From Nitratiruptor sp. (GTDB taxonomy: Bacteria; Campylobacterota; Campylobacteria; Campylobacterales; Nitratiruptoraceae): DNA of 64,000 nt. The notes below the pieces were generated by a model. The model saw nothing but the letters and a program-made list of their open reading frames with translations. It did no database searches and was not told where the DNA came from. The stretch spans positions 1 to 64,000 of the forward strand of contig PUXW01000006.1 in assembly GCA_009659925.1 (NCBI GenBank). The letters run 5' to 3'. This document shows, one piece after another, positions 35,855 to 44,194 of this stretch (positions within the stretch are counted from its first letter, which is position 1; each line of letters begins with the position of its first letter). The translations under genes were made by a program, and so were the position numbers.

Positions 35855-36940
35855 ATGGATCGGCTCTTCTACCTCGATCACGCCCCCATCCCCTTCCACT
35901 TCCGTCCTACTCCCGAAACCTTCGTAGTGGAGGAGGTACCTCTTTATCCCTTCAAGGGGGAGGGGGAGCACCTCATCGTCAAGGTGCGCAAGAAGGGGCT
36001 TACCACCTGGCAGATGCTCCAGATCTTGAGTGAGCACTTGGGAGTGAAGATCCGGGATATCGGCTATGCCGGGCTTAAAGACAAAAATGCCCTCACCTAC
36101 CAGTACATCTCCCTCCCCCGCTCCTTCCAAGAGAGGCTCCAGCGCTTCTCGCATCCTCAAATCAAGATTATCGAGACCACCTACCATACCAACAAGCTCC
36201 GTTTGGGCCATCTCAAGGGAAACCGCTTCTTTATCCGGCTCAAGAAGGTCTCTCCAGTTGATGGGAGACGGATCGATTCGGTATTGAAACAGATCGACGC
36301 TATGGGCTTACCCAACTTCTTTGGATACCAGCGCTTCGGGGTCGATGGAGAGAACTACAAGATCGGGGAGGCCCTGGTCAGGGGGGAGAGGAAGGTCTCC
36401 AAGGCGAGGATGCGCCGCTTCTACATCAATGCCTACCAGAGCCATCTGTTCAACCTCTGGCTCTCTAAACGGATCGAATATTCCAAGCTCATCAACGCCT
36501 TCTCCCTCAAGGAGCTTGAGCAGATCTTTGACCTTCCCCAAGGGATTCTCAAGGAGCTCAAGGAACAGCCCCACTTCTTCAAACTCTATCCTGGAGATGT
36601 GATGGAGCACTATCCTTCAGGGAGGTTCTTTTTGGCCGATAATGTGGTGGCTGAGGGCGAACGCTTCTTTGCCCGCCAGATCGCTCCTACAGGATTGCTC
36701 CCTGGAATCCGGACCAAACGGGCCGATGGGCTGGCCCGGGAGATCGAACGGGATTTTGACGATGAGGCCATCACAGAGTTTGGGGCCAGACGCTTTGCCT
36801 GGATCTTCGTCGAAGATCTCGTGGGAGAGTACCAGCAGGAGCGGGGATGGTACCACTTAAACTTCTTTTTACCAAAAGGAAGTTATGCTACGGTACTACT
36901 CGAAGAGATCGCCCATAGAAAATTGAAGGAGTGCCAATGA
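35855..36940 (+). CDS. truD: tRNA pseudouridine-13 synthase
   Basis: Isomerises U13 in tRNA-Glu. The catalytic Asp76 is in GYAGLKDKNA, and the NFFGYQRFG motif (about 153-160) and the inserted TRUD domain with FYINAYQSHLFN are visible. 361 residues, normal. The start has TAAGGAG upstream. It is coupled by a 4-nt overlap (ATGA) to the next gene. Confidence 0.95.
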   Translation: MDRLFYLDHAPIPFHFRPTPETFVVEEVPLYPFKGEGEHLIVKVRKKGLTTWQMLQILSEHLGVKIRDIGYAGLKDKNALTYQYISLPRSFQERLQRFSHPQIKIIETTYHTNKLRLGHLKGNRFFIRLKKVSPVDGRRIDSVLKQIDAMGLPNFFGYQRFGVDGENYKIGEALVRGERKVSKARMRRFYINAYQSHLFNLWLSKRIEYSKLINAFSLKELEQIFDLPQGILKELKEQPHFFKLYPGDVMEHYPSGRFFLADNVVAEGERFFARQIAPTGLLPGIRTKRADGLAREIERDFDDEAITEFGARRFAWIFVEDLVGEYQQERGWYHLNFFLPKGSYATVLLEEIAHRKLKECQ

Positions 36941-37950
36941 AGTTGGAGATCAAAGCGATGTTTTTCGACGCTGCAAGGGACTATCTCCCCCACTATCGCT
37001 CGTTCTGGTTTGAGGTGGATGAAAGGAGGTCGATAGGCCATCTCCTCGAGCGCATCGCCCAAACCGACGAAGAGTTTGACTACGATCCCAACTACCCCCT
37101 CTTGCGGATCAACTCCATCGTCGTCCCCTACACCAAGAGAATCGATGAGGTTGCAAAGGAGTTTGGTCGGGAGTGGGTTATCGATCCCATCAGCAAGTAT
37201 CGCTCCACCAACGATTTACTCATCGATCAAAGCGATATGGATCGGGCCTTCGCCCTCATCGAACCCTATGCAAGTGGGGAGGATCGCCTCTTCTTTTACT
37301 CCAACAAGGAGCTCCACTACGCTTCAGCAACCTTGGAGTTTGATAAGGAGTACATTGGCGATGCGATCCTGGTCACCGCATACCGGATGATCAAGCGGGG
37401 CAATCCCCATAAAGAGGAGATCCTCCAGGCCATCAGCGAGGGTGTCAGCGGGTTGTGGAGCTGTGAGTTTGAAAACCTCATCTACCAGGGGCGCGACTAT
37501 GGTCCCTGGATCGAGGAGCTCAAATCGTGGGTTCAACCTCCCAAGCTCGACCTCTTCTGGCGACTTTGCTCCCGCTTAACCCGCAAGAAGCAACCCCCCA
37601 TTATCGAAGGACTCGAAGGGGTACCAACGGCCCTCTACCATCCAACCCCTCAGGCCCGTCAGTGGCTCTTGGACAAAGGCGCCCTCCTCGTTCCCTTCCC
37701 TCGAGAGTGGCGTAAGGGAGGTGAGAGCCTTATCGATGTCAATCCAGAGTTGGCCTATCGTAAAGGGGCTGCCATCTTACTCGATGCCATGGACAATGGG
37801 GCCGAGCTCTTCGTAACCTCCTCCAAGGAGCAAGCTGAGTACTTCCGCTCCAATTTTGGCCATTTCGAGCGCAGCGCTGGACGGGAGATCTATCTCGACA
37901 TCATCGCCTTGGAAGAGCTAGAGGAGATTGGCTTGCGGGAGGAGGTCTAA
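36937..37950 (+). CDS. DUF5644-like protein: cysteine-less relative of SdhB, with a CCG-like C-terminus
   Basis: A 337-residue protein that aligns by eye with this window's SdhB. DYLPHY (residues 15-20) and VDER recur at the same distance from the N-terminus, FGREWVIDPISKYR matches FGRELTFEPVSKKR, and EYIG matches EYLG before a similar helix. Yet every iron-sulfur cysteine is gone. The last 110 residues (ALYHPTPQAR ... ILLDAMDNGAELFVTS) recall the CCG domain of SdhE (ALYTGCTARE ... IIDAFDNDADLMVTP), again without cysteines. Probably a structural or regulatory derivative; function unknown. ATG at 36937 (AAGGAG upstream) is preferred over GTG at 36931. Confidence 0.75.
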   Translation: MKLEIKAMFFDAARDYLPHYRSFWFEVDERRSIGHLLERIAQTDEEFDYDPNYPLLRINSIVVPYTKRIDEVAKEFGREWVIDPISKYRSTNDLLIDQSDMDRAFALIEPYASGEDRLFFYSNKELHYASATLEFDKEYIGDAILVTAYRMIKRGNPHKEEILQAISEGVSGLWSCEFENLIYQGRDYGPWIEELKSWVQPPKLDLFWRLCSRLTRKKQPPIIEGLEGVPTALYHPTPQARQWLLDKGALLVPFPREWRKGGESLIDVNPELAYRKGAAILLDAMDNGAELFVTSSKEQAEYFRSNFGHFERSAGREIYLDIIALEELEEIGLREEV

Positions 37951-38177
37951 TGCGGGCTGAGTACAAGGAGGATTGTAAGTATGGCGATGAGATCCGCGCC
38001 GATACCAGAGAGGTCTTCGAGAAGTGGCTGCGCCGGTATGGATGGGATATCCCCGAACTCGATGACCAAATTGCGGCGGAGTTGATCTTGACCGAGATGC
38101 GCAAAGAGCTAGAGCGGCTTCAGGGCCAATATTGTGGTGGGGTATGTGACCTGGAACCCCCCCAGTGTCCGCAATAG
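37950..38177 (+). CDS. Small hypothetical protein, 75 residues
   Basis: Not recognised. Charged helix (about 10-60) followed by a Cys/Pro/Gln tail, YCGGVCDLEPPQCPQ, plus one Cys near residue 9. It starts on the last base of the previous stop codon (TAATG), so it is co-translated with the DUF5644-like protein and may act with it. The four Cys could bind a metal; that is inference. Confidence 0.65.
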   Translation: MRAEYKEDCKYGDEIRADTREVFEKWLRRYGWDIPELDDQIAAELILTEMRKELERLQGQYCGGVCDLEPPQCPQ

Positions 38178-38199
38178 GGCCGTCGAAGGGAAATTATGC

Positions 38200-38205
38200 T
38201 AGAAT
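38200..38205 (+). promoter_or_regulatory. Extended -10 (TGC-TAGAAT) of the bactofilin operon
   Basis: TGCTAGAAT, one mismatch in the -10 but with an extended TG. About 50 nt before the bactofilin ATG, which has AAAGGAG upstream. Confidence 0.45.
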
Positions 38206-38254
38206 TAATCCAAAAGGTTAAAGTTTCTTTATAGAAGGGGTCAAAGGAGCGCGG

Positions 38255-39004
38255 ATGAAACTAAAAAAGAAACGGTGGTTCATGCAGATCTTCGGCGTTG
38301 GCGGGGGGGAGAGCGAGTTTGAAGCCAGCGAAGGGGAGCAGCCGGGGAGTGCCTCGATCGTAACCGAGGGGACGACGGTTATTGGAAAGATTGTCGGGAA
38401 CGATAGCGTCCACGTGGATGGGGTTGTTCGGGGCGATATCAAGGTCAACAATATCGTTATTATCGGCAAAAACGGGAAAGTCTACGGGGATTTGCGGGCC
38501 AAGCAGGTCATTTGCAACGGAGAGTGCCAGGGCAATATTATCGCCGATAGCGTTGAGGTCCTCGAACATGGACTCTGCGAAGGGGAGGTTCGGGTCAACA
38601 AGATCCTGGTCAAGGGGAGATTTCACGGGAATCTCATTTGTGGTGGTCTCTTCGTCGACCATGGAGGGGAAGTCCAAGTGGTGGGCCAGGTGAAGAAGGT
38701 GGTCGTCGCCGGTCTGGTCGATGGACAGCTGGCTTGCAAGGAGTTGCGTACCCTCCCGACCAGTATCCTCAGAGGACGGATCTTCGCCGAAGAGATCCAA
38801 AACGAAGGGGGACGAATCGAGTGTTCTATCGGCCGCTTCTCCGATCTGGCCAAAGAGAATGAACAGGCCCGCTACTACCTTGGCAAGTTCAACGCCATCG
38901 AAGGCTACATCCTTCTGGAGGACAAGGAGTTTTATACCGACGTCGAGGCGGAGCAAAAGGGTGAGGATACTATCGAAGTCGAGGTTGAAGAAAGGAGAGG
39001 GTAG
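38255..39004 (+). CDS. Bactofilin (polymer-forming cytoskeletal protein)
   Basis: Self-assembling beta-helix filament protein; the Helicobacter homologue CcmA sets cell curvature with Csd peptidases. After a basic, partly hydrophobic N-terminus, residues about 35-135 show the short repeated VxGxIxxxxxVxVxGxxxGdI pattern of the DUF583 helix (VIGKIVGNDSVHVDGVVRGD). The tail from about 180 is longer than in most bactofilins and acidic at the end. The next gene starts within its stop codon. A membrane-anchored M23 peptidase lies at the far end of this operon, which fits a cell-shape role. Confidence 0.9.
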   Translation: MKLKKKRWFMQIFGVGGGESEFEASEGEQPGSASIVTEGTTVIGKIVGNDSVHVDGVVRGDIKVNNIVIIGKNGKVYGDLRAKQVICNGECQGNIIADSVEVLEHGLCEGEVRVNKILVKGRFHGNLICGGLFVDHGGEVQVVGQVKKVVVAGLVDGQLACKELRTLPTSILRGRIFAEEIQNEGGRIECSIGRFSDLAKENEQARYYLGKFNAIEGYILLEDKEFYTDVEAEQKGEDTIEVEVEERRG

Positions 39005-39621
39005 TGGGTAGGATTTGGATCGTTGCCCTCATGGCGGTGCTGGCTCTAGGAGGCGAGGATTTGAAGGTGAAGATCACCGAGGATCTGCCCTATGTGGATG
39101 TGGAGGTCAACGGGAAGATCGTACGCATCCAACGTATCCAGGATACCAACCACAAGCTGCGCAACAGTTACATTCGCACCTCCCGTCCGGCTCCCCCCTT
39201 TTATGTTCAACGGTTTCAACCGGTCGAGGGGGTGGAGACCATTGGAGAGCTGGAACTTCTGGACTTCTTGCAGAAGAAGGTCAATCTGGACGAGGGGCTC
39301 CTCATCGACGCTCGCATGCCCCAGTGGTTCAAGCAGGGGACGATTCCAGGGGCCGTCAACATTCCCTTCTCCCTCTTTTACAGCAACCGCTACACTGATA
39401 GGATCTTGAGCCATCTCGGAGTCAAGATCGAGAATGGGAAGCGGGACTTTTCCAACGCCACCGAACTGGTGATCTTTGACAACGGCCCCTGGTGCCAGCA
39501 GGCGGTTCGGGAGATTAAGAACCTCGTCCAGCTTGGCTATCCCAAAGAGAAGATCCACTACTATCGAGGTGGTATGCAGTATTGGCAGATCTTGGGTCTG
39601 ACCACTCTCAAACCGGAGTAG
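39004..39621 (+). CDS. Secreted rhodanese-like protein 1
   Basis: 205 residues; the GTG start shares a base with the bactofilin stop. A signal peptide (about 1-17) sends it to the periplasm. A family-specific N-terminal part (about 20-85, with KIVRIQRIQD and TSRPAPPFY) precedes a single rhodanese domain: LLIDARMPQWFKQGTIPGAVNIPF, then Cys164 in DNGPWC followed by QQAVRE, the sulfur-carrying loop. It probably moves sulfane sulfur or is a redox protein. A paralogue lies two genes on, at 41301. Confidence 0.85.
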   Translation: MGRIWIVALMAVLALGGEDLKVKITEDLPYVDVEVNGKIVRIQRIQDTNHKLRNSYIRTSRPAPPFYVQRFQPVEGVETIGELELLDFLQKKVNLDEGLLIDARMPQWFKQGTIPGAVNIPFSLFYSNRYTDRILSHLGVKIENGKRDFSNATELVIFDNGPWCQQAVREIKNLVQLGYPKEKIHYYRGGMQYWQILGLTTLKPE

Positions 39622-39625
39622 CGCT

Positions 39626-41287
39626 ATGAGAAAGATCGTTGTGGCACTGATCATGGGGGGCCTTCTGGCCTGGGGAATGAGTGACAAGGAGCTTGCGATC
39701 AACATCAACCTCGCTGGAAAGCAGCGGATGCTCACCCAGCGAATGGCCAAGGATCTCCTCATGGTGGTGGCCGGCATTAAAAGCCAAGAGGCCAAAGAGG
39801 ATCTGCGCTCGAGTATGGAGCTTTTTGATCGAACGATCAAGGGGCTCATGCAAGGGGACAAGGGCCTGGGACTGGTCGCCTCTAAGGAGCAAAATGTCCA
39901 GGAGCAACTCAAGAAGGTCTACTCCCTCTGGCTCCCCTTCAAGGAGCGGGTGGAGCGGATCCTCTCTGGCAACTACTCTAAGGAGGATGTGGCCTATATC
40001 AAGGAGCACGATCTAAAACTCTTGGAGGAGATGAACCGGGCGGTAGGCTTTTTGGTAGAAAGTGGCAAGGCCAGTAAGGCCCAAAAGGCCCAGGCCATCA
40101 ACCTGGCTGGCAAGGAGCGGATGCTCACCCAGCGCATAGCCAAGGATTTGCTCTTGCTCCACCTCGATCCAAACTCCAAGGAGGCCAAAGCCGATTTACA
40201 AGAGAGCATGGCCCTCTTTGAGCGGATTCTCAAGGGGCTCCAGCATGGAGATAAGGAGCTTGGGCTGGCTCCAACCCAGGCTCCATGGATTGTGGCCGAG
40301 CTCCAGCGGGCCCAGGAGATGTGGGAGGAGTTTAAAGCCAGAGTTCAAAAGGCCAAGAGTAAGGAGGATTTAGCCAAGCTCATGGAGATGAGTGATGCCC
40401 TCTTGGCCCAGATGAACAAGATCACCAAGATGTACGAGGCCATCTACAATCGGCGCAAGAAGATTGCCTCCATCAACTCCATCGTCAACGAGTTCGTCGA
40501 GGAGAAGGAGGGGCAAAAGCATGTGATCAACCTGGCGGGCAAACAGCGGATGCTGACTCAAAAAATGAGCAAGGAGGCACTGCTTGCTGCTTTGAACCAG
40601 GGGAGTCAGCAGAACTTGGGCCAGTTGCGATCCGACATGGAGCTTTACGATCGGACCCTCCAAGGGTTCAAGAAGGGAGATGCCGAGCTTGGTTTGAGTG
40701 CCACCACCAACCCCGAGGTGCTTGCTGCCATCCAACAGGTAGAACAGCTTTGGAATCCCTTCAAAGAGCATGTAGAGCGCTTCCTAGCCCAGGGGAGCGT
40801 GAAGGATCTGGGCTATATCGTCGCAAAGAATGAGGAGCTCCTCAAGCGCTCCAACGATCTGGTCCAAACCTTCAAGAGGGCCTATCCCACCGAGGGTCTG
40901 ATGGATGAGTCGCGCAGGGAGATCGTCGATATTGCCGGACGCCAGCGGATGTTGACCCAGAAGATGACCAAGGAAAAGTTGCTGGTTATGCTTGGAGTCA
41001 ATCCCGAGGAGAACAAGCGTAAGCTCCAAGAGACCATTGCCCTCTTCGACCGCTCCCTTCACGATCTTATCCATGGCAACCAGGAACGCCTCCTGGCTAA
41101 GCCAAGTAACAAGGCCATTATCCAACAGTTTCGAAAGGTAGAGACCCTCTGGAAGCAGCTGAAGCCACTGTACGAGAAGGATCAACTCAGCGACGCGGAA
41201 AAAGAGTTGCTCATGAAGGGGAATGTCCTTTTGCTCAAAGAGATGGATAAAGCGGTAGTCTTGTGTGAAAGTGCGACGGAATATTGA
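39626..41287 (+). CDS. Secreted protein with four PilJ/NarX-type sensor domains
   Basis: 553 residues: signal peptide (about 1-17), then four copies of the alpha-helical PilJ-type N-terminal domain known from NarX, NarQ and PilJ receptors. Each starts with an [IV]-[ND]-[LI]-A-G-[KR]-x-R-M-L-T-Q box, at residues 27, 158, 301 and 434, and continues to an ELFDRT...GD.ELGL helix. No membrane segment, kinase, HAMP or MCP part is present, so it is not a receptor itself. It could be a soluble ligand binder in the periplasm. It lies between two secreted rhodaneses and is 4 nt from the first. Confidence 0.85.
   Translation: MRKIVVALIMGGLLAWGMSDKELAININLAGKQRMLTQRMAKDLLMVVAGIKSQEAKEDLRSSMELFDRTIKGLMQGDKGLGLVASKEQNVQEQLKKVYSLWLPFKERVERILSGNYSKEDVAYIKEHDLKLLEEMNRAVGFLVESGKASKAQKAQAINLAGKERMLTQRIAKDLLLLHLDPNSKEAKADLQESMALFERILKGLQHGDKELGLAPTQAPWIVAELQRAQEMWEEFKARVQKAKSKEDLAKLMEMSDALLAQMNKITKMYEAIYNRRKKIASINSIVNEFVEEKEGQKHVINLAGKQRMLTQKMSKEALLAALNQGSQQNLGQLRSDMELYDRTLQGFKKGDAELGLSATTNPEVLAAIQQVEQLWNPFKEHVERFLAQGSVKDLGYIVAKNEELLKRSNDLVQTFKRAYPTEGLMDESRREIVDIAGRQRMLTQKMTKEKLLVMLGVNPEENKRKLQETIALFDRSLHDLIHGNQERLLAKPSNKAIIQQFRKVETLWKQLKPLYEKDQLSDAEKELLMKGNVLLLKEMDKAVVLCESATEY
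39704..41080 (+). repeat. Four-fold internal domain repeat
   Basis: The repeat unit is about 131-143 codons long. Boxes with the GKQRMLTQ-like core begin near 39704, 40097, 40526 and 40925. The copies differ at many positions, so this is an old duplication rather than recent slippage. Copy 4 is the most diverged (IAGRQRMLTQKM). Confidence 0.8.
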
Positions 41288-41300
41288 GGAAAGGATTGGA

Positions 41301-41957
41301 ATGAAAAGGATCTTGGCGGCCTGCTGGATCGTAGTAGCCCTCTTTGGTGCTACCAAAGAGGAAGATGAGATGGTGCTGGTGCGAATCACCAAAGATATTC
41401 CCTACATTTATGTCGATCACAAGGGGACCAAAATCAAGGTCATGCGCATTCAAGATCCCGGCCACCTTCTCCTGGATGACTATTCCAAGACTTCACGCCC
41501 CTGCCCTCCCTTTTGCATCCATCCCATTTCGGTGGACAAGCGGATTAAGACCATTGCTACGGTGGAGATGATCGAATTCATGCGGGATAAGGTCAATAGC
41601 GGCAAAGGATTCGTCATCGACGCCCGCCTCCCCCACTGGTATGAGCTGGAGACCATTCCCTCGGCCATCAACCTTCCCTTCACCCTCTTGGAAAAGGGGG
41701 ACAAGGAGGTGGCCAAGAAGCTCTTCAAACTCTTTGGGATGGAGGTGAAGGCAGATGGAAGTTGGGACTTCTCCAAGGCCAAGGAGTTGGCGATCTTTTG
41801 CAATGGAGTCTGGTGTGACCAATCCCCAAGGCTCATACGCCAGCTCCTCAAATATGGCTATCCAGCCGACAAAATCCTCTACTATCGCAACGGGATGCAG
41901 GGGTGGAAGCTCCTGGGATTGACCACCGTTGTGGAAAAGGGGAAGGTCAAGAAATAA
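41301..41957 (+). CDS. Secreted rhodanese-like protein 2
   Basis: 218 residues from the ATG at 41301 (AGGAAAGGA upstream); the longer frame overlaps the previous gene and was not used. Signal peptide about 1-17. It is paralogous to the protein at 39004: VRITKDIPYIYVD, RIQDPGH, KTSRPCPPF and VIDARLPHWYELETIPSAINLPF line up. The active-loop Cys172 is in CNGVWC. Unlike its paralogue it has an added Cys68-x3-Cys72 pair in the N-terminal part, possibly redox-active or metal-binding. Confidence 0.85.
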   Translation: MKRILAACWIVVALFGATKEEDEMVLVRITKDIPYIYVDHKGTKIKVMRIQDPGHLLLDDYSKTSRPCPPFCIHPISVDKRIKTIATVEMIEFMRDKVNSGKGFVIDARLPHWYELETIPSAINLPFTLLEKGDKEVAKKLFKLFGMEVKADGSWDFSKAKELAIFCNGVWCDQSPRLIRQLLKYGYPADKILYYRNGMQGWKLLGLTTVVEKGKVKK

Positions 41958-41977
41958 CCTCGCGTAAAGGATGAACC

Positions 41978-43141
41978 ATGAGAAAGATCAATAACACCAT
42001 CGAAGAGGAGTTCAAGAAGTATGGAGCCGATGAGGACTTCTTCCAGGAGGAGGAGCATCGGCTCAAAGGGCATAAGGAGCAGAAGAAGGGGAGTCTCTTC
42101 TCCAAGTTGATATCCTTCCTCATCGCTTTGATCCTGCTCATCGTCTTCTTGATCTTGCTCAAGGTGGGCTATATGTTCTTTGTCAATCCCACCGCCTTCA
42201 ACCAGCTTTTGGGCAAGGGAAATGGAAGCTCACTGGCCGCCACAGAGTCCTCTTCCTCCAGCGTTCTTGCAGAAGCGGCCAAGAGCATGAAGCAGGAAGA
42301 AAGGAGCTCGACGACTTCTACCATCGCTGCTACGAGTACCTCCTCCTCAAGTTCTTCAGCCTCTAGCCTGGCTCAAAACCAGAATCGAGAGACCTCTTCT
42401 CAATCCCAAGCCCAAAGCCAGCAAGAGAGCCAGCAACAGCCAGCAACTCAATCCCAACAGCTAGCCCAAACAGCAAACCAGAGCCAGGGCAAGGAGGGGG
42501 GAAAGGTAGCCCAAGATATCGGGGCCCAGCTGGCTCAAGTTATCTCCGAGGCCCAAAAGAGCCAATCCCAGCAAAAGAGTAGCGTTGTGCAAAGTAGTTC
42601 AGTGGCTACCACTGCTCCCTTGGCTTCCGAGAAGCTCCAGGAGATGAGTGATGAAGAGTTGGTGAAACTCCTTTTGACCCTCAAGCCGGACCAGTTGGAA
42701 AAGCTCGATGTCAAGGCCTTGTTGCTGCGAAAAAAAAAGGAGAGCGCTACCGCCAATCAAAACAGCAACTTAGCCAAGACCAAATACCTCAACAACCAGG
42801 CTATCATCACCAAGGAGCAAAAGGCCAAAGAGAGTGGAAACCTGGCCCAGGTCTCCAAAGAGCTCACCTCCCTCATCGCTCAGGTTGAGCAGCAAAAGCC
42901 CAAGCAGACCCAGAGCAAGAAGGAGAAGCAGTACTTCAAGAGCATCCAAAAGGAGCTGAGAACCCGGGAAAAGTCGATGCGATTTTACATCGTCAAGAAG
43001 GGGGATAGCCTCTCCAAGATTGCCAAGATGGTCTATGGTCGAGCGAGCGATTACATCAAGATCTACGAAGCCAATCAGGACATCATCTCCGATCCCAGAC
43101 TGATCTATCCTGGCCAGAGACTGCGTATCCCAGAACTATAA
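41978..43141 (+). CDS. LysM-domain membrane protein with Ser/Gln-rich linker
   Basis: 387 residues. A charged cytosolic N-terminus (about 1-42), one TM helix (about 43-66), a low-complexity Ser/Thr/Gln/Ala linker (about 80-210), a charged helical part, and a C-terminal LysM domain (about 335-385: [19 protein letters not shown] ... YPGQRLRIP) that binds peptidoglycan. This layout can span from the inner membrane to the wall. It precedes the M23 peptidase by 9 nt and probably helps place it or the PilJ protein at the wall. Confidence 0.85.
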   Translation: MRKINNTIEEEFKKYGADEDFFQEEEHRLKGHKEQKKGSLFSKLISFLIALILLIVFLILLKVGYMFFVNPTAFNQLLGKGNGSSLAATESSSSSVLAEAAKSMKQEERSSTTSTIAATSTSSSSSSASSLAQNQNRETSSQSQAQSQQESQQQPATQSQQLAQTANQSQGKEGGKVAQDIGAQLAQVISEAQKSQSQQKSSVVQSSSVATTAPLASEKLQEMSDEELVKLLLTLKPDQLEKLDVKALLLRKKKESATANQNSNLAKTKYLNNQAIITKEQKAKESGNLAQVSKELTSLIAQVEQQKPKQTQSKKEKQYFKSIQKELRTREKSMRFYIVKKGDSLSKIAKMVYGRASDYIKIYEANQDIISDPRLIYPGQRLRIPEL

Positions 43142-43150
43142 GCAGGATCG

Positions 43151-44194
43151 TTGCGAAACAAGTTCATCATTACGATCACCGACATCCATGGCTCCCGGCA
43201 ATACACCCTCAGCAAACTGGTCAAGCGGCTCCTCCTCTGGCTCATCGCCCTGGTAGCCCTGACCATCTGGGGCAGCTACTCGTTGAGTCAGTATTTGAGT
43301 GAACGGCTCAAGGAGATGGAGCGCCGGGAGGGGGCCTTGCTCCAAAAACAGCTCGCCCTAGTCCAAGAAAATAGCGACCTCATCGCGGAAAAGCGTCGTC
43401 TCGAAGAGCTCAACCGCCGCCTTCTCCAGCGCCAACAAGAGCTCATCCAACAAAATGAGGCCCTCCAGCGCTCTATCCAGGAACAGCACGAGGCCCTTGC
43501 CTCCTTGAATCAGCAGCTCCAGGAGGTGGAGCGCATCCTTGGGATTGAAGGGGGAGAGGGGGAGCTCAACAGCTCCCAGACCTCTTCGATGGCGGCTCTC
43601 CTCCAGAGCAAGATGCAAAAGATCAAGCGGCGCAGCCACGAAAATCTCCAGACGGTCACCTCCTTGACAAAACGGGAGCGCAAGCTTCTAGAGCGGAGCA
43701 TTCCCACAGGCCGCCCCGTCAACTATCGGCGGGTTTCAGCTCGATTTGGCTATCGGAACCACCCCATCTACGGGAGGAAGATGTTTCACTTTGGCATCGA
43801 TCTCGTCGCTCCCAGAGGGACTCCTATCTTCGCCCCTGCCGATGGAGTGGTCTTCTTCCGGGGAGTCAAGAAGGGCTATGGCAAGTTTCTCCTCCTTATG
43901 CACCCCTTCGGTTTTTCCACCGCCTATGGCCACTTGAGCAAGATCGTCGTCAAACAGGGGGAATTTGTCCATAAAGGGGAGCTCATCGCCTATGTGGGCA
44001 ATACTGGGCGCAGTACTGGCCCCCACCTCCACTACGAAGTCCGCTACCTCTCCTACTGGCTCGATCCGGCCAAGTTCATCCACTGGCGCAAGGAGCCCTT
44101 TGCTAACTTCAAACGGATCGATAAGGTCGATTGGCAGGGACTCTTGCGCCTCTTGCGCAAACGCTACTACCTTTCGGAGCGCGTCGGCGGCTAG
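43151..44194 (+). CDS. Membrane-anchored M23 peptidase (Csd1/2-like)
   Basis: 347-residue peptidoglycan endopeptidase. A TM helix (about 27-47) is followed by a coiled coil (about 55-140) and a LytM/M23 domain with zinc ligands His213 and Asp217 (HFGID) and His294 in H292-L-H294; so the site is complete. It starts with TTG at 43151, with no nearby ATG in frame. In Helicobacter, proteins of this layout work with bactofilin CcmA to shape the cell; the operon here has a bactofilin at its head. Confidence 0.9.
   Translation: MRNKFIITITDIHGSRQYTLSKLVKRLLLWLIALVALTIWGSYSLSQYLSERLKEMERREGALLQKQLALVQENSDLIAEKRRLEELNRRLLQRQQELIQQNEALQRSIQEQHEALASLNQQLQEVERILGIEGGEGELNSSQTSSMAALLQSKMQKIKRRSHENLQTVTSLTKRERKLLERSIPTGRPVNYRRVSARFGYRNHPIYGRKMFHFGIDLVAPRGTPIFAPADGVVFFRGVKKGYGKFLLLMHPFGFSTAYGHLSKIVVKQGEFVHKGELIAYVGNTGRSTGPHLHYEVRYLSYWLDPAKFIHWRKEPFANFKRIDKVDWQGLLRLLRKRYYLSERVGG

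Noticed and set aside
35855-36940. Frameshift or truncation in thiL/truD because thiL is short
   Set aside because: All ThiL signature blocks are present in one frame and the end is followed by a proper ribosome site for truD. The shortness comes from small gaps in linkers.
42220-42620. Ser/Gln-coding low-complexity stretch as a CRISPR or tandem DNA repeat
   Set aside because: Codons vary and there is no regular spacing; it is simply a biased protein linker in the LysM protein.
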